A stretch of DNA of 54,820 nucleotides from Paenibacillus hemerocallicola (lineage in GTDB: Bacteria; Bacillota; Bacilli; Paenibacillales; NBRC-103111): contig NZ_VDCQ01000068.1 in NCBI RefSeq assembly GCF_006265175.1, positions 1 through 54,820 of the forward strand. Direction: 5' to 3'. The notes under the pieces were generated by a model. That model did no database searches. It worked only from the letters and a program-made list of their open reading frames with translations, and had not been told where the DNA came from. The first letter of the stretch is position 1. Every line of letters begins with the position of its first letter. The position numbers and the translations under genes were made by a program. Positions 25,588 through 34,066 of the stretch are shown here, in pieces.

Positions 25588-27183
25588 TTATTTCAACAGC
25601 TTCGTATTAGCCAAATTCGGGAACCCGCTGAACAGGGTAAGTCCCGTCAAGTTTTTGCGGACCGCGCTGTAGCTGTATGTGTCGCCGATTTTGACAGCGG
25701 CCAAATATTCCCATTGGTACTGCTGCAGCGCATCGTTCGCCGCTTTGATCTCTTCGGGCTTGATCGCCGAGGTCGACTTTTTGAGCAGCTCCGCGAGCTT
25801 GGCATCGTCCGCGAACCCGTAGGTCGGATTCAGGTACAGCAGCTGCGAAGGCGTGGACGGCATCGTAAACGGCCCGACGTAAATGTCCCATACGTTCGGA
25901 TCCGCCCGCTTGGTCAGCATCGTCGCGTAATCGTAAATGTCGATTTTCGTTTTGACTCCGATTTTCTCCAGCTGGTCCTTGACCATCAACGTCGCGTTGT
26001 AGAAATTACCCGTATCCTTGGTCGTCAATAGGGTGACCACCTGGCCGTTGTATCCGGCATCCTTCAGGAGCTGCTTTGCCTTGTCGGGATTTTTCTGGTT
26101 GTAATTTTCTTTGCCCGCTTCGCTATAAAATTTGGAGTTTTCCTTGTACATGTAGCTCGGGTTCAGACGATACAGGTCCGGCGTCGAGACAATGCCGAGC
26201 AAGATTTGGTCGGCGTCAAGGACGGCCGCTACCGCCTGGCGGTTTTTCACGTTGGAGAACAACGGCGACTTTTTGTTGAACACGAGATTGAAGTCGGTCG
26301 TCAAATTTTTTAAAATTTGCACGTCCGGCTGGTTTTGCACCTTCGGCAAATTGTCGAGGCTGACGTCGACGTATGGAAAGTCCTTCGACAGGAACGAAGA
26401 GAACCGGGTCGCGTTGTCCGTGGCGAGCGTGAAATAAATGTTGTTCACGAGCGCTTCCTTTTTGCCGGAAAATCCGTCGGCCGCCGTCTTAAGTGACTGG
26501 TACTGTTCGAATTTGGTCACGTGCACGTACTGGTCCTTTTTCCATTCGACGATTTTGAAAGGCCCGGTGCCGATATAGGCATTGACGCCTTCCGGAGCGG
26601 CCGAATCGATGACTTCCTTCGGCATGATGCCGGCGAAATTCAGTACGTGGCTCAGCTGGGCGAGCGTGTCGTTTTGCGGATTTTTCAAATTCAGCACGAC
26701 GGTGTAGTCGTCTTGGACGGCGAACTGGGAGTCTCCGAACGACGATTTCGCCCTAGCCGCCTTGTCCTTCCACCGGTTCAGCGAAGCGGCGACGTCCTCG
26801 GCTTTCATTTCTTTGCCGTTGTGGAATTTGACGCCTTTGCGCAGCAGGAACGTATACGTTTTGCCGTCGGCGCTCAGCTCGTACGATTCGGCCAGCATCG
26901 GAACGGGCTCATATTTGGAGTTGAAGGCGAACAGCCCTTCGAATACGTTCAGCACGACCGTCGCATTGCTGCCCCCTAGAGATAGATGAGGGTCCAAGGT
27001 CGGGATCGTTTGGCTGAGCGGGTACTTCAAATCGGTCGCGACGGCTTGTCCTGCCGTGTCTCCGGCTGTCCCGGAGGAAGCGTTTCCCGATCCGGCATCG
27101 GTGGAGCTTTTATCCGAGCAGCCCCATACGGCGAATAATGCGGCAACTAAACCGACGAGCAGCAGATGGCGATAACGTCTCAT
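25588..27183 (-). CDS. Peptide-type ABC transporter substrate-binding lipoprotein (SBP_bac_5)
   Basis: 531 residues. Lipoprotein signal MRRYRHLLLVGLVAALFAVWGC with the acylated cysteine near residue 22; the tryptophan in the lipobox is slightly unusual. Ser/Gly/Ala-rich linker, then the family-5 fold with LVFNKKSPLFSNVKNRQAVAAVLD. Family members bind peptides, nickel, opines or glutathione. GGGGAGG precedes ATG. It is first in the importer operon and precedes two flavin oxygenases, so the ligand is more likely a sulfur compound than a free peptide (inference). Confidence 0.92.
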   Translation of the reverse strand: MRRYRHLLLVGLVAALFAVWGCSDKSSTDAGSGNASSGTAGDTAGQAVATDLKYPLSQTIPTLDPHLSLGGSNATVVLNVFEGLFAFNSKYEPVPMLAESYELSADGKTYTFLLRKGVKFHNGKEMKAEDVAASLNRWKDKAARAKSSFGDSQFAVQDDYTVVLNLKNPQNDTLAQLSHVLNFAGIMPKEVIDSAAPEGVNAYIGTGPFKIVEWKKDQYVHVTKFEQYQSLKTAADGFSGKKEALVNNIYFTLATDNATRFSSFLSKDFPYVDVSLDNLPKVQNQPDVQILKNLTTDFNLVFNKKSPLFSNVKNRQAVAAVLDADQILLGIVSTPDLYRLNPSYMYKENSKFYSEAGKENYNQKNPDKAKQLLKDAGYNGQVVTLLTTKDTGNFYNATLMVKDQLEKIGVKTKIDIYDYATMLTKRADPNVWDIYVGPFTMPSTPSQLLYLNPTYGFADDAKLAELLKKSTSAIKPEEIKAANDALQQYQWEYLAAVKIGDTYSYSAVRKNLTGLTLFSGFPNLANTKLLK

Positions 27184-27500
27184 GGTGAAAAACCTCCCCT
27201 TATATTGGCAATGTAAAAGTTTGTTAATCTTTACTAATCCAATTGAATTAATCGGAATTAAAATGGAATGTGATTATCATACAAGAAATTTCGGCATTTG
27301 TACATTGAATGATTGTAAAGACCGAGTTTAACATTTATAAATCTTGAGGCGTTGCGGGGAGCGCACCCGCTCGGCGAAACGCCGCCGCGTTTTGCCTGCA
27401 GCGGAGCGAATCGGCTCGGCGTAGGGAATCCTGCATGCGGGGCTGAATCACGCCAGCATTCGGAAAAAGCATCCGGCCGCAACGTCTCGTTCGATAGCTT
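27184..27500. other. Leader region of the importer operon
   Basis: 317 bp, AT-rich near the binding-protein gene. A possible extended -10, TGTATGATAAT on the minus strand (about 27275-27285), lacks a clear -35. No S-box riboswitch signature was found here although the operon looks sulfur-related. The half nearer the amidohydrolase is GC-rich and shows no gene. Confidence 0.4.
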
Positions 27501-28859
27501 TTACTCGTCCCAATGGAGCAGTTTGTCCGCCACTTTGACGAACAGCTGCACGCCGGTTACCAAGGCGTCCTCGTCGAACGTAAATCTCGGATGGTGATGC
27601 GGATAGACGATGCCTTTGTCCGGATTGCCCGCTCCGATATTGACGAACGTGCCGGGAGACTTTTGCTGGTACGCGGAAAAATCTTCGCCGCTCATGCCGG
27701 GCGGCGTGCGGACGACTGCCGCCGGGCCGGCCAGCTCGACGGCCGCTTGCTCCACGATGCGCGTAACCTCCTCGTCATTGACGACGGGATGGTAGCCGAG
27801 CACGTAGTCGAGCTCGAACTCCGCGCCGTGTGCGACGGCGACGCCCTGTACGATGCGGCGCATCAACGCCGGGACCTCTTCGCGTACCGTTGCGCCGAAG
27901 CTGCGTACCGTTCCTTTGAGCACGGCCTTGTCGGGAATGACATTGTGCGAAGCGCCGGACGTGAATTGGGTGACGGATACGACCAATCGCTCCAAAGGGT
28001 CCGTATTCCGGGACACGATATGCTGCAGGTTGCTCACGATTTGCGCGCCGATCGAGATCGGATCGACGGCCCGATGCGGGAAGCCGGCGTGACCGCCGTA
28101 GCCTTTCACGGTAATCGTAAAATTGTCCGGAGACGCGGCCATTTCGCCGTATGCGACTCCGATTTGACCGACTGGCAGCTTCGAGGACAAATGCTCGCCG
28201 AATACCCAGTCGACTCCGTCCATGACGCCCGCTTCGACCAGCTCTTTGGCCCCTCCCGGCGGCAGCTCCTCGGCATGTTGGAACAGAAAGCGGATTTCGC
28301 CGTGCAACCGTTCCTTTCTCTCGGCCAGCAGACGTGCGGTGGCGAGCAGCATCGCCGTGTGACCGTCATGGCCGCAGGCGTGCATGACGCCCGGATTGGC
28401 GGAGGCGAACTCGAAATCGTTCTCCTCCGCAATCGGCAATGCGTCGATGTCCGCCCGCAGCGCCAGCGTCTTCCCCGGCCGGGAGCCGATCAAGCGGGCC
28501 ATGACGCTTGTTGGCGTCGGACGGCTGACGATCAGCCCTTCGAAGCCGTGCAGCGTCTTCTCCACGTACCGGGCCGTCTCGCTCTCTTGGAACGAAAGCT
28601 CTGGATGGCGGTGCAAATGTCTTCTCCAAGCTACGACCCGCTCCTTGATCCAATCCGGCAACGGATTGGTCGCGGTTTCGGATCGCGGGTCAGCCCCGGA
28701 CTCGGAGCCGGTATCGGATTCAGTTCCAGTTCCAGTTCCAGTTCCAGTTCCAGTTCCAGTTCCAGTTCCAGTTCCAGTTCCAGTTCCAGCTCCAAACCCG
28801 CTTACATGCTCCGCATTCGTTCCGAATCCGATTCCCTTATTCCGCTCGTTATCGCTCAT
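27501..28859 (-). CDS. M20 family amidohydrolase (N-acyl amino acid hydrolase type)
   Basis: 452 residues. Metal-site motifs HACGHDGHTAML and FQHAEELPPGG and dimerisation motif GYGGHAGFPH are those of HipO/IAA-amino acid hydrolase-like M20 enzymes, which remove an acyl group from N-acyl amino acids. Unusually, the N-terminus (about 1-65) carries a run of about 12 Gly-Thr pairs and a Ser/Asp/Glu-rich segment before the enzyme begins at DWIKERVVAWRRHLHRHPELS. No internal start fits, and AGAGGGG precedes the ATG, so the tail appears translated. In the organosulfur setting it may deacetylate an N-acetyl-cysteine conjugate (inference). Confidence 0.88.
   Translation of the reverse strand: MSDNERNKGIGFGTNAEHVSGFGAGTGTGTGTGTGTGTGTGTGTGTESDTGSESGADPRSETATNPLPDWIKERVVAWRRHLHRHPELSFQESETARYVEKTLHGFEGLIVSRPTPTSVMARLIGSRPGKTLALRADIDALPIAEENDFEFASANPGVMHACGHDGHTAMLLATARLLAERKERLHGEIRFLFQHAEELPPGGAKELVEAGVMDGVDWVFGEHLSSKLPVGQIGVAYGEMAASPDNFTITVKGYGGHAGFPHRAVDPISIGAQIVSNLQHIVSRNTDPLERLVVSVTQFTSGASHNVIPDKAVLKGTVRSFGATVREEVPALMRRIVQGVAVAHGAEFELDYVLGYHPVVNDEEVTRIVEQAAVELAGPAAVVRTPPGMSGEDFSAYQQKSPGTFVNIGAGNPDKGIVYPHHHPRFTFDEDALVTGVQLFVKVADKLLHWDE
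28721..28789. repeat. Hexanucleotide microsatellite CAGTTC (about 11 units)
   Basis: CAGTTC repeats without interruption for about 69 bp inside the amidohydrolase gene, where it encodes Gly-Thr pairs on the minus strand. Because the unit is 6 bp, copy-number change alters linker length but never the frame. Confidence 0.93.
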
Positions 28860-28934
28860 GGTGGGAATGCCCCTCTCTGCTTCTAGTTGGTCGACCGGTA
28901 CATACGCGGCGAATCGTTATAAGCGCAATCGTCG

Positions 28935-29594
28935 TCAGTCCCGCTCGTAAGCTTGCAAGGCGTTTACCCGGTGCGCTACCGCCGAACCGGCTTTGAGCGC
29001 CGTGGCGACCAGCAGCGTCTCGGCGAGCTCCTCCAGGCTTATGCCCGCCGACTTGGCGCGCCCGGTAAAAATGTCGATGCTGTAAGGATTGCCGATGACA
29101 AGCGCGGAGCCGACGGCGACCAGCAGCTTTTCTTTTTCCGACAGCAGACCGGCTTGGAGCGAGTTGAACTGGTATTCCGCGAAAGCGGTATACAGGCTCT
29201 CGTTCACTTGCTCCAGCTGTTCCGCGAGAGCGATATTGCCGCGCGGAAACAGATCGTCTTCCTTGCGTTCGCCGAACGCTTTCCACGTATTGGCCGTATT
29301 GTAAAAGACGGAGTGGGCGTTGACGGCCGCGGCGACGACACCGGCCTCGAACAGCTCCTCGAACGACGCTTTCGCCGCTTTCGCCTTGCCGACGTGGGCT
29401 TCGATGCAATAAGGGCAGCCGGTAATTTGGGCGACGGCGACGGCGATGAGCTCTTTCGTTCTCACCGATAAGACGCCTTCGGCCAAAGCCTGCTTGTTGA
29501 ATTCGCCGAACGCTTTGAAGCTTTCGGGAGCGTAGCCGAACAATTTGGCGGAGAAGCTGGGCGTGTGTCGGGTGTACAAGCTGTCGTTGGACAT
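28935..29594 (-). CDS. Carboxymuconolactone decarboxylase/AhpD-like protein
   Basis: 219 residues from ATG 29594, which has GGAGG 11 bp upstream; an ATG at 29612 has none. Two CMD-type helical domains. The first keeps the redox motif (TGCPYCIEAHVGKAK: CxxC and His); the second has NPYSIDIFTGRAK in the same place, with both cysteines lost. AhpD-like proteins reduce peroxiredoxin partners or act as peroxidases. It is the first gene on the minus strand, divergent from the LysR regulator, and is the likely direct target of that regulator. Confidence 0.85.
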   Translation of the reverse strand: MSNDSLYTRHTPSFSAKLFGYAPESFKAFGEFNKQALAEGVLSVRTKELIAVAVAQITGCPYCIEAHVGKAKAAKASFEELFEAGVVAAAVNAHSVFYNTANTWKAFGERKEDDLFPRGNIALAEQLEQVNESLYTAFAEYQFNSLQAGLLSEKEKLLVAVGSALVIGNPYSIDIFTGRAKSAGISLEELAETLLVATALKAGSAVAHRVNALQAYERD

Positions 29595-29625
29595 AAGAAT
29601 AGTAGCCTCCATGTGATTGTTTTAT

Positions 29626-29651
29626 TAAATCAAGGTAATCCGCTTGATTTA
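29626..29651. promoter_or_regulatory. Putative LysR operator (perfect dyad)
   Basis: TAAATCAAG, 8 bp, CTTGATTTA: perfect 9-bp arms, lying between the divergent AhpD-like and LysR genes. It overlaps the probable -35 of the LysR gene (TTGATT, 29644-29649), which fits autorepression plus activation of the divergent operon. Confidence 0.75.
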
Positions 29652-29674
29652 GTAGGGTATATATTTGTTATAAT
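29644..29674 (+). promoter_or_regulatory. Promoter of the LysR gene
   Basis: TTGATT (29644-29649), 19 bp, perfect TATAAT (29669-29674). The -35 lies inside the operator dyad. Confidence 0.5.
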
Positions 29675-29754
29675 AGGGCAAAGAGCTTCGGAAGTATAAT
29701 TGAAAAATGTAATGGGGTCGTTTAGCAATAGTAAAGAAAGAGAGGTTGAACCGG

Positions 29755-30642
29755 ATGGAAATACGACTGATCAAAACGTTTCAGACGATCGTGAAGCTGG
29801 GCAATTTCCAACGGGCCGCGGAAGCGCTGCAATATTCGCAGCCGACGATCACGATCCAGATCAAGAAATTGGAAGAGGAGCTCGGAGTGAAGCTGTTCGA
29901 ACGGGGCAAGACGATTACGCTTACGAGCGCGGGGAGGGTGCTGCTCGAACGGGCGGATTCGCTGCTGAAGGAGTACGACGTGTTGAACGGGGCTTTGAGC
30001 GATTTTATTCAGGGTGACGCGGGCGTTGTCCGGGTCGGGGCGTCCGAGCCGTCGGCGAGCAACCGACTTCCCGCGGTGCTGGCGGAATTCAAGAGCAGCA
30101 AGCCGAAGGTGCAGATCCACGTAACGATCAGCACGACGAAGGAACTGATGCGGATGCTTGTCGAGGATCAAATCGATTTTGCCTTGTGCAACCAACCGGA
30201 GCCGCATCTGGAGCTGGAATTCCATCCGCTGATCCGGGAGAAGTTCGCCTTGCTGCTGCCGGACGACCATCCGCTTGCCGAGAGGGACGATATCAGGCTG
30301 AAGGATTTGAAGGACGAGAAATTTTTGTTTACGCCCGGCACGTGCCCGTTCCGGATCCGGATCGAGGAGATGATTACGCGAAGCATCGGAAAGCTCCGTC
30401 ATAACGGGATGGAGGTTGCGGGGATTACGGCGATCAAATATTTCGTCCAGGCGAGGCTCGGCATCGCGCTGGCGCCGATCGTGGCGATATCGCCGGCGAT
30501 TCCCGGAACGGTCGTGAAGCCGATAGCCGATATGTTGGACGGACCTGAGCTCGGACTGCTGACCCGGCGTAACGCTTCGGGGAGCAAAATCAGCGAGTAT
30601 CTGCTTGATGAAATCAAGCAAACGCTGCGCGTCCGGGCTTGA
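29755..30642 (+). CDS. LysR-family transcriptional regulator
   Basis: 295 residues from ATG 29755 (GAGAGG 9 bp upstream; an in-frame TTG at 29746 lies on that site). N-terminal winged helix with FQTIVKLGNFQRAAEALQYSQPTITIQIKKLEEELGVKLFER, then a periplasmic-binding-protein-like effector domain (about 90-290). Divergent from the AhpD-like/amidohydrolase genes and flanked by the two luciferase-like oxygenases, it is the probable local controller. B. subtilis uses a LysR regulator (YtlI) for a comparable sulfur operon; orthology is not claimed. Confidence 0.92.
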   Translation: MEIRLIKTFQTIVKLGNFQRAAEALQYSQPTITIQIKKLEEELGVKLFERGKTITLTSAGRVLLERADSLLKEYDVLNGALSDFIQGDAGVVRVGASEPSASNRLPAVLAEFKSSKPKVQIHVTISTTKELMRMLVEDQIDFALCNQPEPHLELEFHPLIREKFALLLPDDHPLAERDDIRLKDLKDEKFLFTPGTCPFRIRIEEMITRSIGKLRHNGMEVAGITAIKYFVQARLGIALAPIVAISPAIPGTVVKPIADMLDGPELGLLTRRNASGSKISEYLLDEIKQTLRVRA

Positions 30643-30697
30643 AACGGACAACTGAATCCGGTCTAATCGGGCCAATAACGGCACTTCTTGCTCGCAA

Positions 30698-30757
30698 TCC
30701 CAAAGCTTTCCCGATCGTCCCGTGCGGGGGCTGAGTGAGGGAAGCTTTTTTGCACAT
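30698..30757 (+). terminator. Terminator after the LysR gene
   Basis: AAAGCTTTCCC pairs with GGGAAGCTTT (one bulge) around a long loop holding a smaller CCCG/CGGG hairpin, followed by T6. Confidence 0.55.
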
Positions 30758-30862
30758 TCGCCCAAGCCGGCATCGGTCTTTTATTATAGTGAATGCCTGC
30801 TTTAGCTTTTTCAATTGTACAAAACGGATGCATTCCGTTATGCTCTCTTGTGTGGCTAACTC

Positions 30863-30889
30863 TACTATTCCGATGGGTAAATAATAGTA
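30863..30889. promoter_or_regulatory. Dyad before the second oxygenase gene
   Basis: TACTATT, 13 bp, AATAGTA, ending 28 bp before the start codon. Possible operator; the binding protein is unknown. The half-site AATAGTA also occurs in the palindrome at 38416-38429. Confidence 0.35.
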
Positions 30890-30917
30890 TGTAGACGGAA
30901 GGATCGTGAATCCGACA

Positions 30918-32288
30918 ATGAAAAAAATCCATTTGGGCATATTCGATATCCATACACCGAATCAGATGACGCAGGGCTTGTGGACGCATCCGGACAATCA
31001 GACGGTTCGCTACAAGGAGCTGTCGTTCTGGATCGAGCTGGCGCAAATACTCGAGCGCGGAAAATTCGACTTCATGTTTTTCGCGGACTCTTACGGCTAC
31101 CCGAAAAACAAACGCGAGCTGGCATTCCGCGAAGCGGTGTATACGCCTTCGAACGATCCGATGCTGTTGATCTCCGCATTGGCGGCGGCCACGAAGCATC
31201 TCGCATTCGTCACGACGGCTTCGCCCTCGTACGAGGCGCCGTTCGCGAATGCCCGGCGTTTCTCCACCCTCGATCACCTGACGAACGGCCGCATCGGCTG
31301 GAACGTAGTCGCCACGGGAGGCGTCAGCGGCGCGGAATGCTTCGGGCGCGGTGCGGTTTTGCCCCATAACGAGCGGTACGATCAGGCCGAGGAGTTCATG
31401 GAGGTCAGCTACAAGCTGCTGGAAGGCAGCTGGGAGGACGATGCGGTTTCGGCGGACCGCGAAAGCCGTTTGTATGCCGATGCCGGCAAAGTGCATATTG
31501 TCCGGCACAAGGGCAACTATTTCAACGTCACGGCCTCTCACGCGAGCGAGCCGTCGATCCAGCGAACGCCTGTCCTGTTCCAGGCGGGAAGCTCCGACCG
31601 GGGCCGCGATTTTGCGGCCAAGCACGCCGAAGGCGTATTCCTCAAAGCGCCTACGCTCGAGTCGTTGAAGGCTCAAGTGGAGGATATACGGCGGCGGGCG
31701 GCCGCATACGGGAGAGGAGCGAGCGAGATCAAAATCTTTACCGGACTGTCGGCCATCGTCGGCCGGACGAGAGTGGAAGCGGAGCGCAAGCGGGACGATT
31801 ACAGGCGGCACAGCAGCCGGGAAGCCGCTCTGCTCACCTATGAGAATGCCACCGGTATCGATCTGGCCGCGCTGGACCCGGACGCTCCTTTTGCCGATAT
31901 GAATACGGAGCAGGGGCGGACGCACACGGAAAGGTACACGAAGCATAGCGCCAAGCCGCAAACGGCGCGCGACGTCATGGACAATTTCGCGGAGAAGGAG
32001 TTCCGGGGCATCACGTTGTGCGGAACGGCCGAAGATATTGCGGACCGGATGCAGTACTGGGTCGAGGAGACCGGGGTGGACGGCTTTAATCTGGAACGGT
32101 ACGTGCTTCCCGGTACGCATCTCGACTTCGTCGATCTGGTCGTGCCCGAGCTGCAGAAGCGGGGGATGTTCCGCCAACAGTACGAAGAGTCTACGCTCAG
32201 GGAGCGTTTGTTCGGCAAAGGGGCGACGCGGCTCGCCGACAGCCATCCAGGCTCCGGCTACAGGCGCCCGTCTCACGAGCGGGAGTGA
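30918..32288 (+). CDS. LLM-class FMN-dependent monooxygenase (NtaA/SnaA/DszA family), copy 2
   Basis: 456 residues from ATG 30918, aligning with the start of the first copy (MKKIHLGIFDIH against MKQIHLGVFEVN); a GTG at 30906 is possible but too close to GGAAGG. Same motifs: LERGKFDFMFFADSYG, PMLLISALAAATKHLAFVTT, ARRFSTLDHLTNGRIGWNVVA, PVLFQAGSSDRGRDFAAKHAEGVF. Same length as copy 1 and similar throughout, hence paralogs that may have different substrates. Transcribed in the direction of the LysR gene. Confidence 0.9.
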   Translation: MKKIHLGIFDIHTPNQMTQGLWTHPDNQTVRYKELSFWIELAQILERGKFDFMFFADSYGYPKNKRELAFREAVYTPSNDPMLLISALAAATKHLAFVTTASPSYEAPFANARRFSTLDHLTNGRIGWNVVATGGVSGAECFGRGAVLPHNERYDQAEEFMEVSYKLLEGSWEDDAVSADRESRLYADAGKVHIVRHKGNYFNVTASHASEPSIQRTPVLFQAGSSDRGRDFAAKHAEGVFLKAPTLESLKAQVEDIRRRAAAYGRGASEIKIFTGLSAIVGRTRVEAERKRDDYRRHSSREAALLTYENATGIDLAALDPDAPFADMNTEQGRTHTERYTKHSAKPQTARDVMDNFAEKEFRGITLCGTAEDIADRMQYWVEETGVDGFNLERYVLPGTHLDFVDLVVPELQKRGMFRQQYEESTLRERLFGKGATRLADSHPGSGYRRPSHERE

Positions 32289-32345
32289 GCGAGGACTGCC
32301 GGGTGCCGTTGCGTGCCGCTGCCACGCCGGCCGTGCTGCCGCGAC

Positions 32346-32690
32346 CTACCGCAAAATGTTCCGCATAAACACATTTCCCCTCCAAGCCGGGACCGTATAC
32401 GTCGGGTAGAGTGGCGACCGGCACGAAACCGTTTTTGCCGTAAAAGGCGATGACGTCGCAATCCTCCGCATAGGTCATTATGAACAAGCAGTAGGCCCAG
32501 CGGCTTCGGACGACCTCTTCGGCGTGCCGGAGCAGCTTGGTGCCGCTGCCGCTTCTTTTGCAGCCCCGGCTTACCCCTATTTGCAATAGCTCCGCCCTGG
32601 CCCCCAACGCGCCTATGCCTTCGGGGCCTCTTCGTGCAGGACGGAAACAATCCCGAACGCTTCTTCATTCGTGCGATCGCGATAAGCTTA
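32346..32690 (-). pseudogene. Frameshifted GNAT acetyltransferase remnant
   Basis: A GNAT fold can be read only by switching frames. EEAFGIVSVLHEEAP lies in one frame, then ARAELLQIGVSRGCKRSGSGTKLLRHAEEV through DVIAFYGKNGFVPVATLPDVYGPGLEG in a second, and a plausible natural end (VFMRNILR then stop at 32346-32348) in a third. The acetyl-CoA loop (RGCKRSGSG) and the C-terminal YGKNGFVP motif are well preserved. At least two indels, near 32370 and 32625, and stops in each single frame argue for a recently decayed gene. It converges on the second oxygenase gene. Confidence 0.7.
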
Positions 32691-32878
32691 GAACAAAGCT
32701 CCTCGCGCGTAAAAGGCGCGGATCCGGTTCCGGAGCCACCGTTCATGGCCGGGAACGCCTCTGTCCAATTTGCCATGCTCGACTTCGGCCAGCGGCCTCG
32801 GGAAAGCCCATTTCCCGACTCGTGAAACCCGTTTCCGAAATTTGCACTAAATTTGCGAAAAATATTTTAAAAAAAGTG

Positions 32879-32906
32879 TTGTTTATTTCACCCAACCCGC
32901 TACAAT
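32879..32906 (+). promoter_or_regulatory. Promoter of the Gfo/Idh gene
   Basis: TTGTTT (32879-32884), 16 bp, TACAAT (32901-32906), preceded by an A/T-rich stretch resembling an UP element. Confidence 0.6.
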
Positions 32907-32942
32907 TAACTTGTCAAAACGAATTATTTGGAGGGATATGCG

Positions 32943-34007
32943 GTGAGTAAAATCAAAGTGGCCATTATCGGCTGCGGTACGATCGCCAACGGCCAGCACA
33001 TCAAAGCGTATTTGGCCAACCCGGATGCGGAAATCAAATATTTCTGCGACATTATCAAGGAGAGAGCCGACAAGGCCGTGAACGACTACGGCTGCGGCGT
33101 AGCGGTAGAAGATTACCGCGTCATCCTGGACGACCCGGAAGTCGAAGCGGTATCGATTTGCACGCCGAATAACGGGCACGCTTCGATTACGATCGACTGC
33201 TTGCGGGCAGGCAAACACGTGCTCTGCGAAAAACCGGCCGCCAGAACGTACGCCGAGGCGCTGGAAATGCAAAAGGTTCAGCAAGAAACCGGCAAGGTGC
33301 TCAATATCGGCGTAGTGAACCGCTTTAATACGGGCGTCAACATTATTAAGAAAATGATCGAGAACGGCGACCTCGGAGAGTTGTATCACGTATATGTCAG
33401 CTTCCGTTCGCACCGTTCCATCCCGGGGTTGGGCGGAGCTTTCACGACCAAGGCGATCGCCGGCGGCGGGGCTCTGATCGATTGGGGCGTTCATTATCTC
33501 GATATCGTCATGTACTGCTCGGGCGATCCGAAGCCGCTCACGGTATCCGGACAGGCGTTCAGCAAGCTCGGCAAAGACATGCCGAACTATACATACACGA
33601 GCATGTGGGCAGGACCCCCTAACTATGAAGGCACGTACGATGTGGACGACTCCGTCACCGCGTTGATTCGTACGGAAGGTCCGACCGTTACGGTAAACGG
33701 CGCTTGGGCGCAAAACATCGGCGTCAGCGAATCGTTTATCGATTTTATCGGCGACAAAGCCGGCATCCGGCTGCAATATGGCAAAGAGTTCGTCATCTAC
33801 AGCGCGAAAAACGGCGCCTTGCTGGAAACGACGCCGAAGTACAACGCGGGCAACATGTTCCAAAACGAAATCGACGGCTTCCTGAACTGTATCCGTACCG
33901 GCGAGAAATCGCCTGCCCATATCGATTCCGTCATCGTTTCGTCGCAAATTATCCAGGCGATCTACGATTCGTCGGACTCGCGCAAAGAAATTTCGTTGAA
34001 TTCCTGA
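32943..34007 (+). CDS. Gfo/Idh/MocA family oxidoreductase
   Basis: 354 residues from GTG 32943 with GGAGGG 7 bp upstream; an earlier in-frame TTG (32928) lies on the ribosome binding site. N-terminal Rossmann fold with KVAIIGCGTIANGQH for NAD(P), then CTPNNGH and CEKPAART, the substrate-side lysine motif of the family, and a C-terminal alpha/beta domain. GGGALIDWGVHYLDIV carries the usual catalytic D/H region. Family members oxidise or reduce sugars and inositols; the exact substrate cannot be told. Flanked by its own promoter and terminator. Confidence 0.9.
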   Translation: MSKIKVAIIGCGTIANGQHIKAYLANPDAEIKYFCDIIKERADKAVNDYGCGVAVEDYRVILDDPEVEAVSICTPNNGHASITIDCLRAGKHVLCEKPAARTYAEALEMQKVQQETGKVLNIGVVNRFNTGVNIIKKMIENGDLGELYHVYVSFRSHRSIPGLGGAFTTKAIAGGGALIDWGVHYLDIVMYCSGDPKPLTVSGQAFSKLGKDMPNYTYTSMWAGPPNYEGTYDVDDSVTALIRTEGPTVTVNGAWAQNIGVSESFIDFIGDKAGIRLQYGKEFVIYSAKNGALLETTPKYNAGNMFQNEIDGFLNCIRTGEKSPAHIDSVIVSSQIIQAIYDSSDSRKEISLNS

Positions 34008-34035
34008 TCTCCGTAATCGCACGAGTTCAGAGGAA

Positions 34036-34066
34036 AAAGGCCGGATCGGAAACGACCGGCCTCTTC
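34036..34066 (+). terminator. Terminator after the Gfo/Idh gene
   Basis: AGGCCGG pairs with CCGGCCT around a loop of about 11 nt, followed by CTTCTTC. AAAAA on the left side gives some bidirectional character. Confidence 0.65.

Noticed and set aside
27184-27500. S-box (SAM) riboswitch or T-box before the sulfur importer operon
   Set aside because: Neither the S-box core nor a T-box sequence could be found on the minus strand.
27513-28886. + strand open frame with a poly-serine tract
   Set aside because: Antisense to the M20 amidohydrolase; the serine run is just the other reading of the CAGTTC microsatellite.
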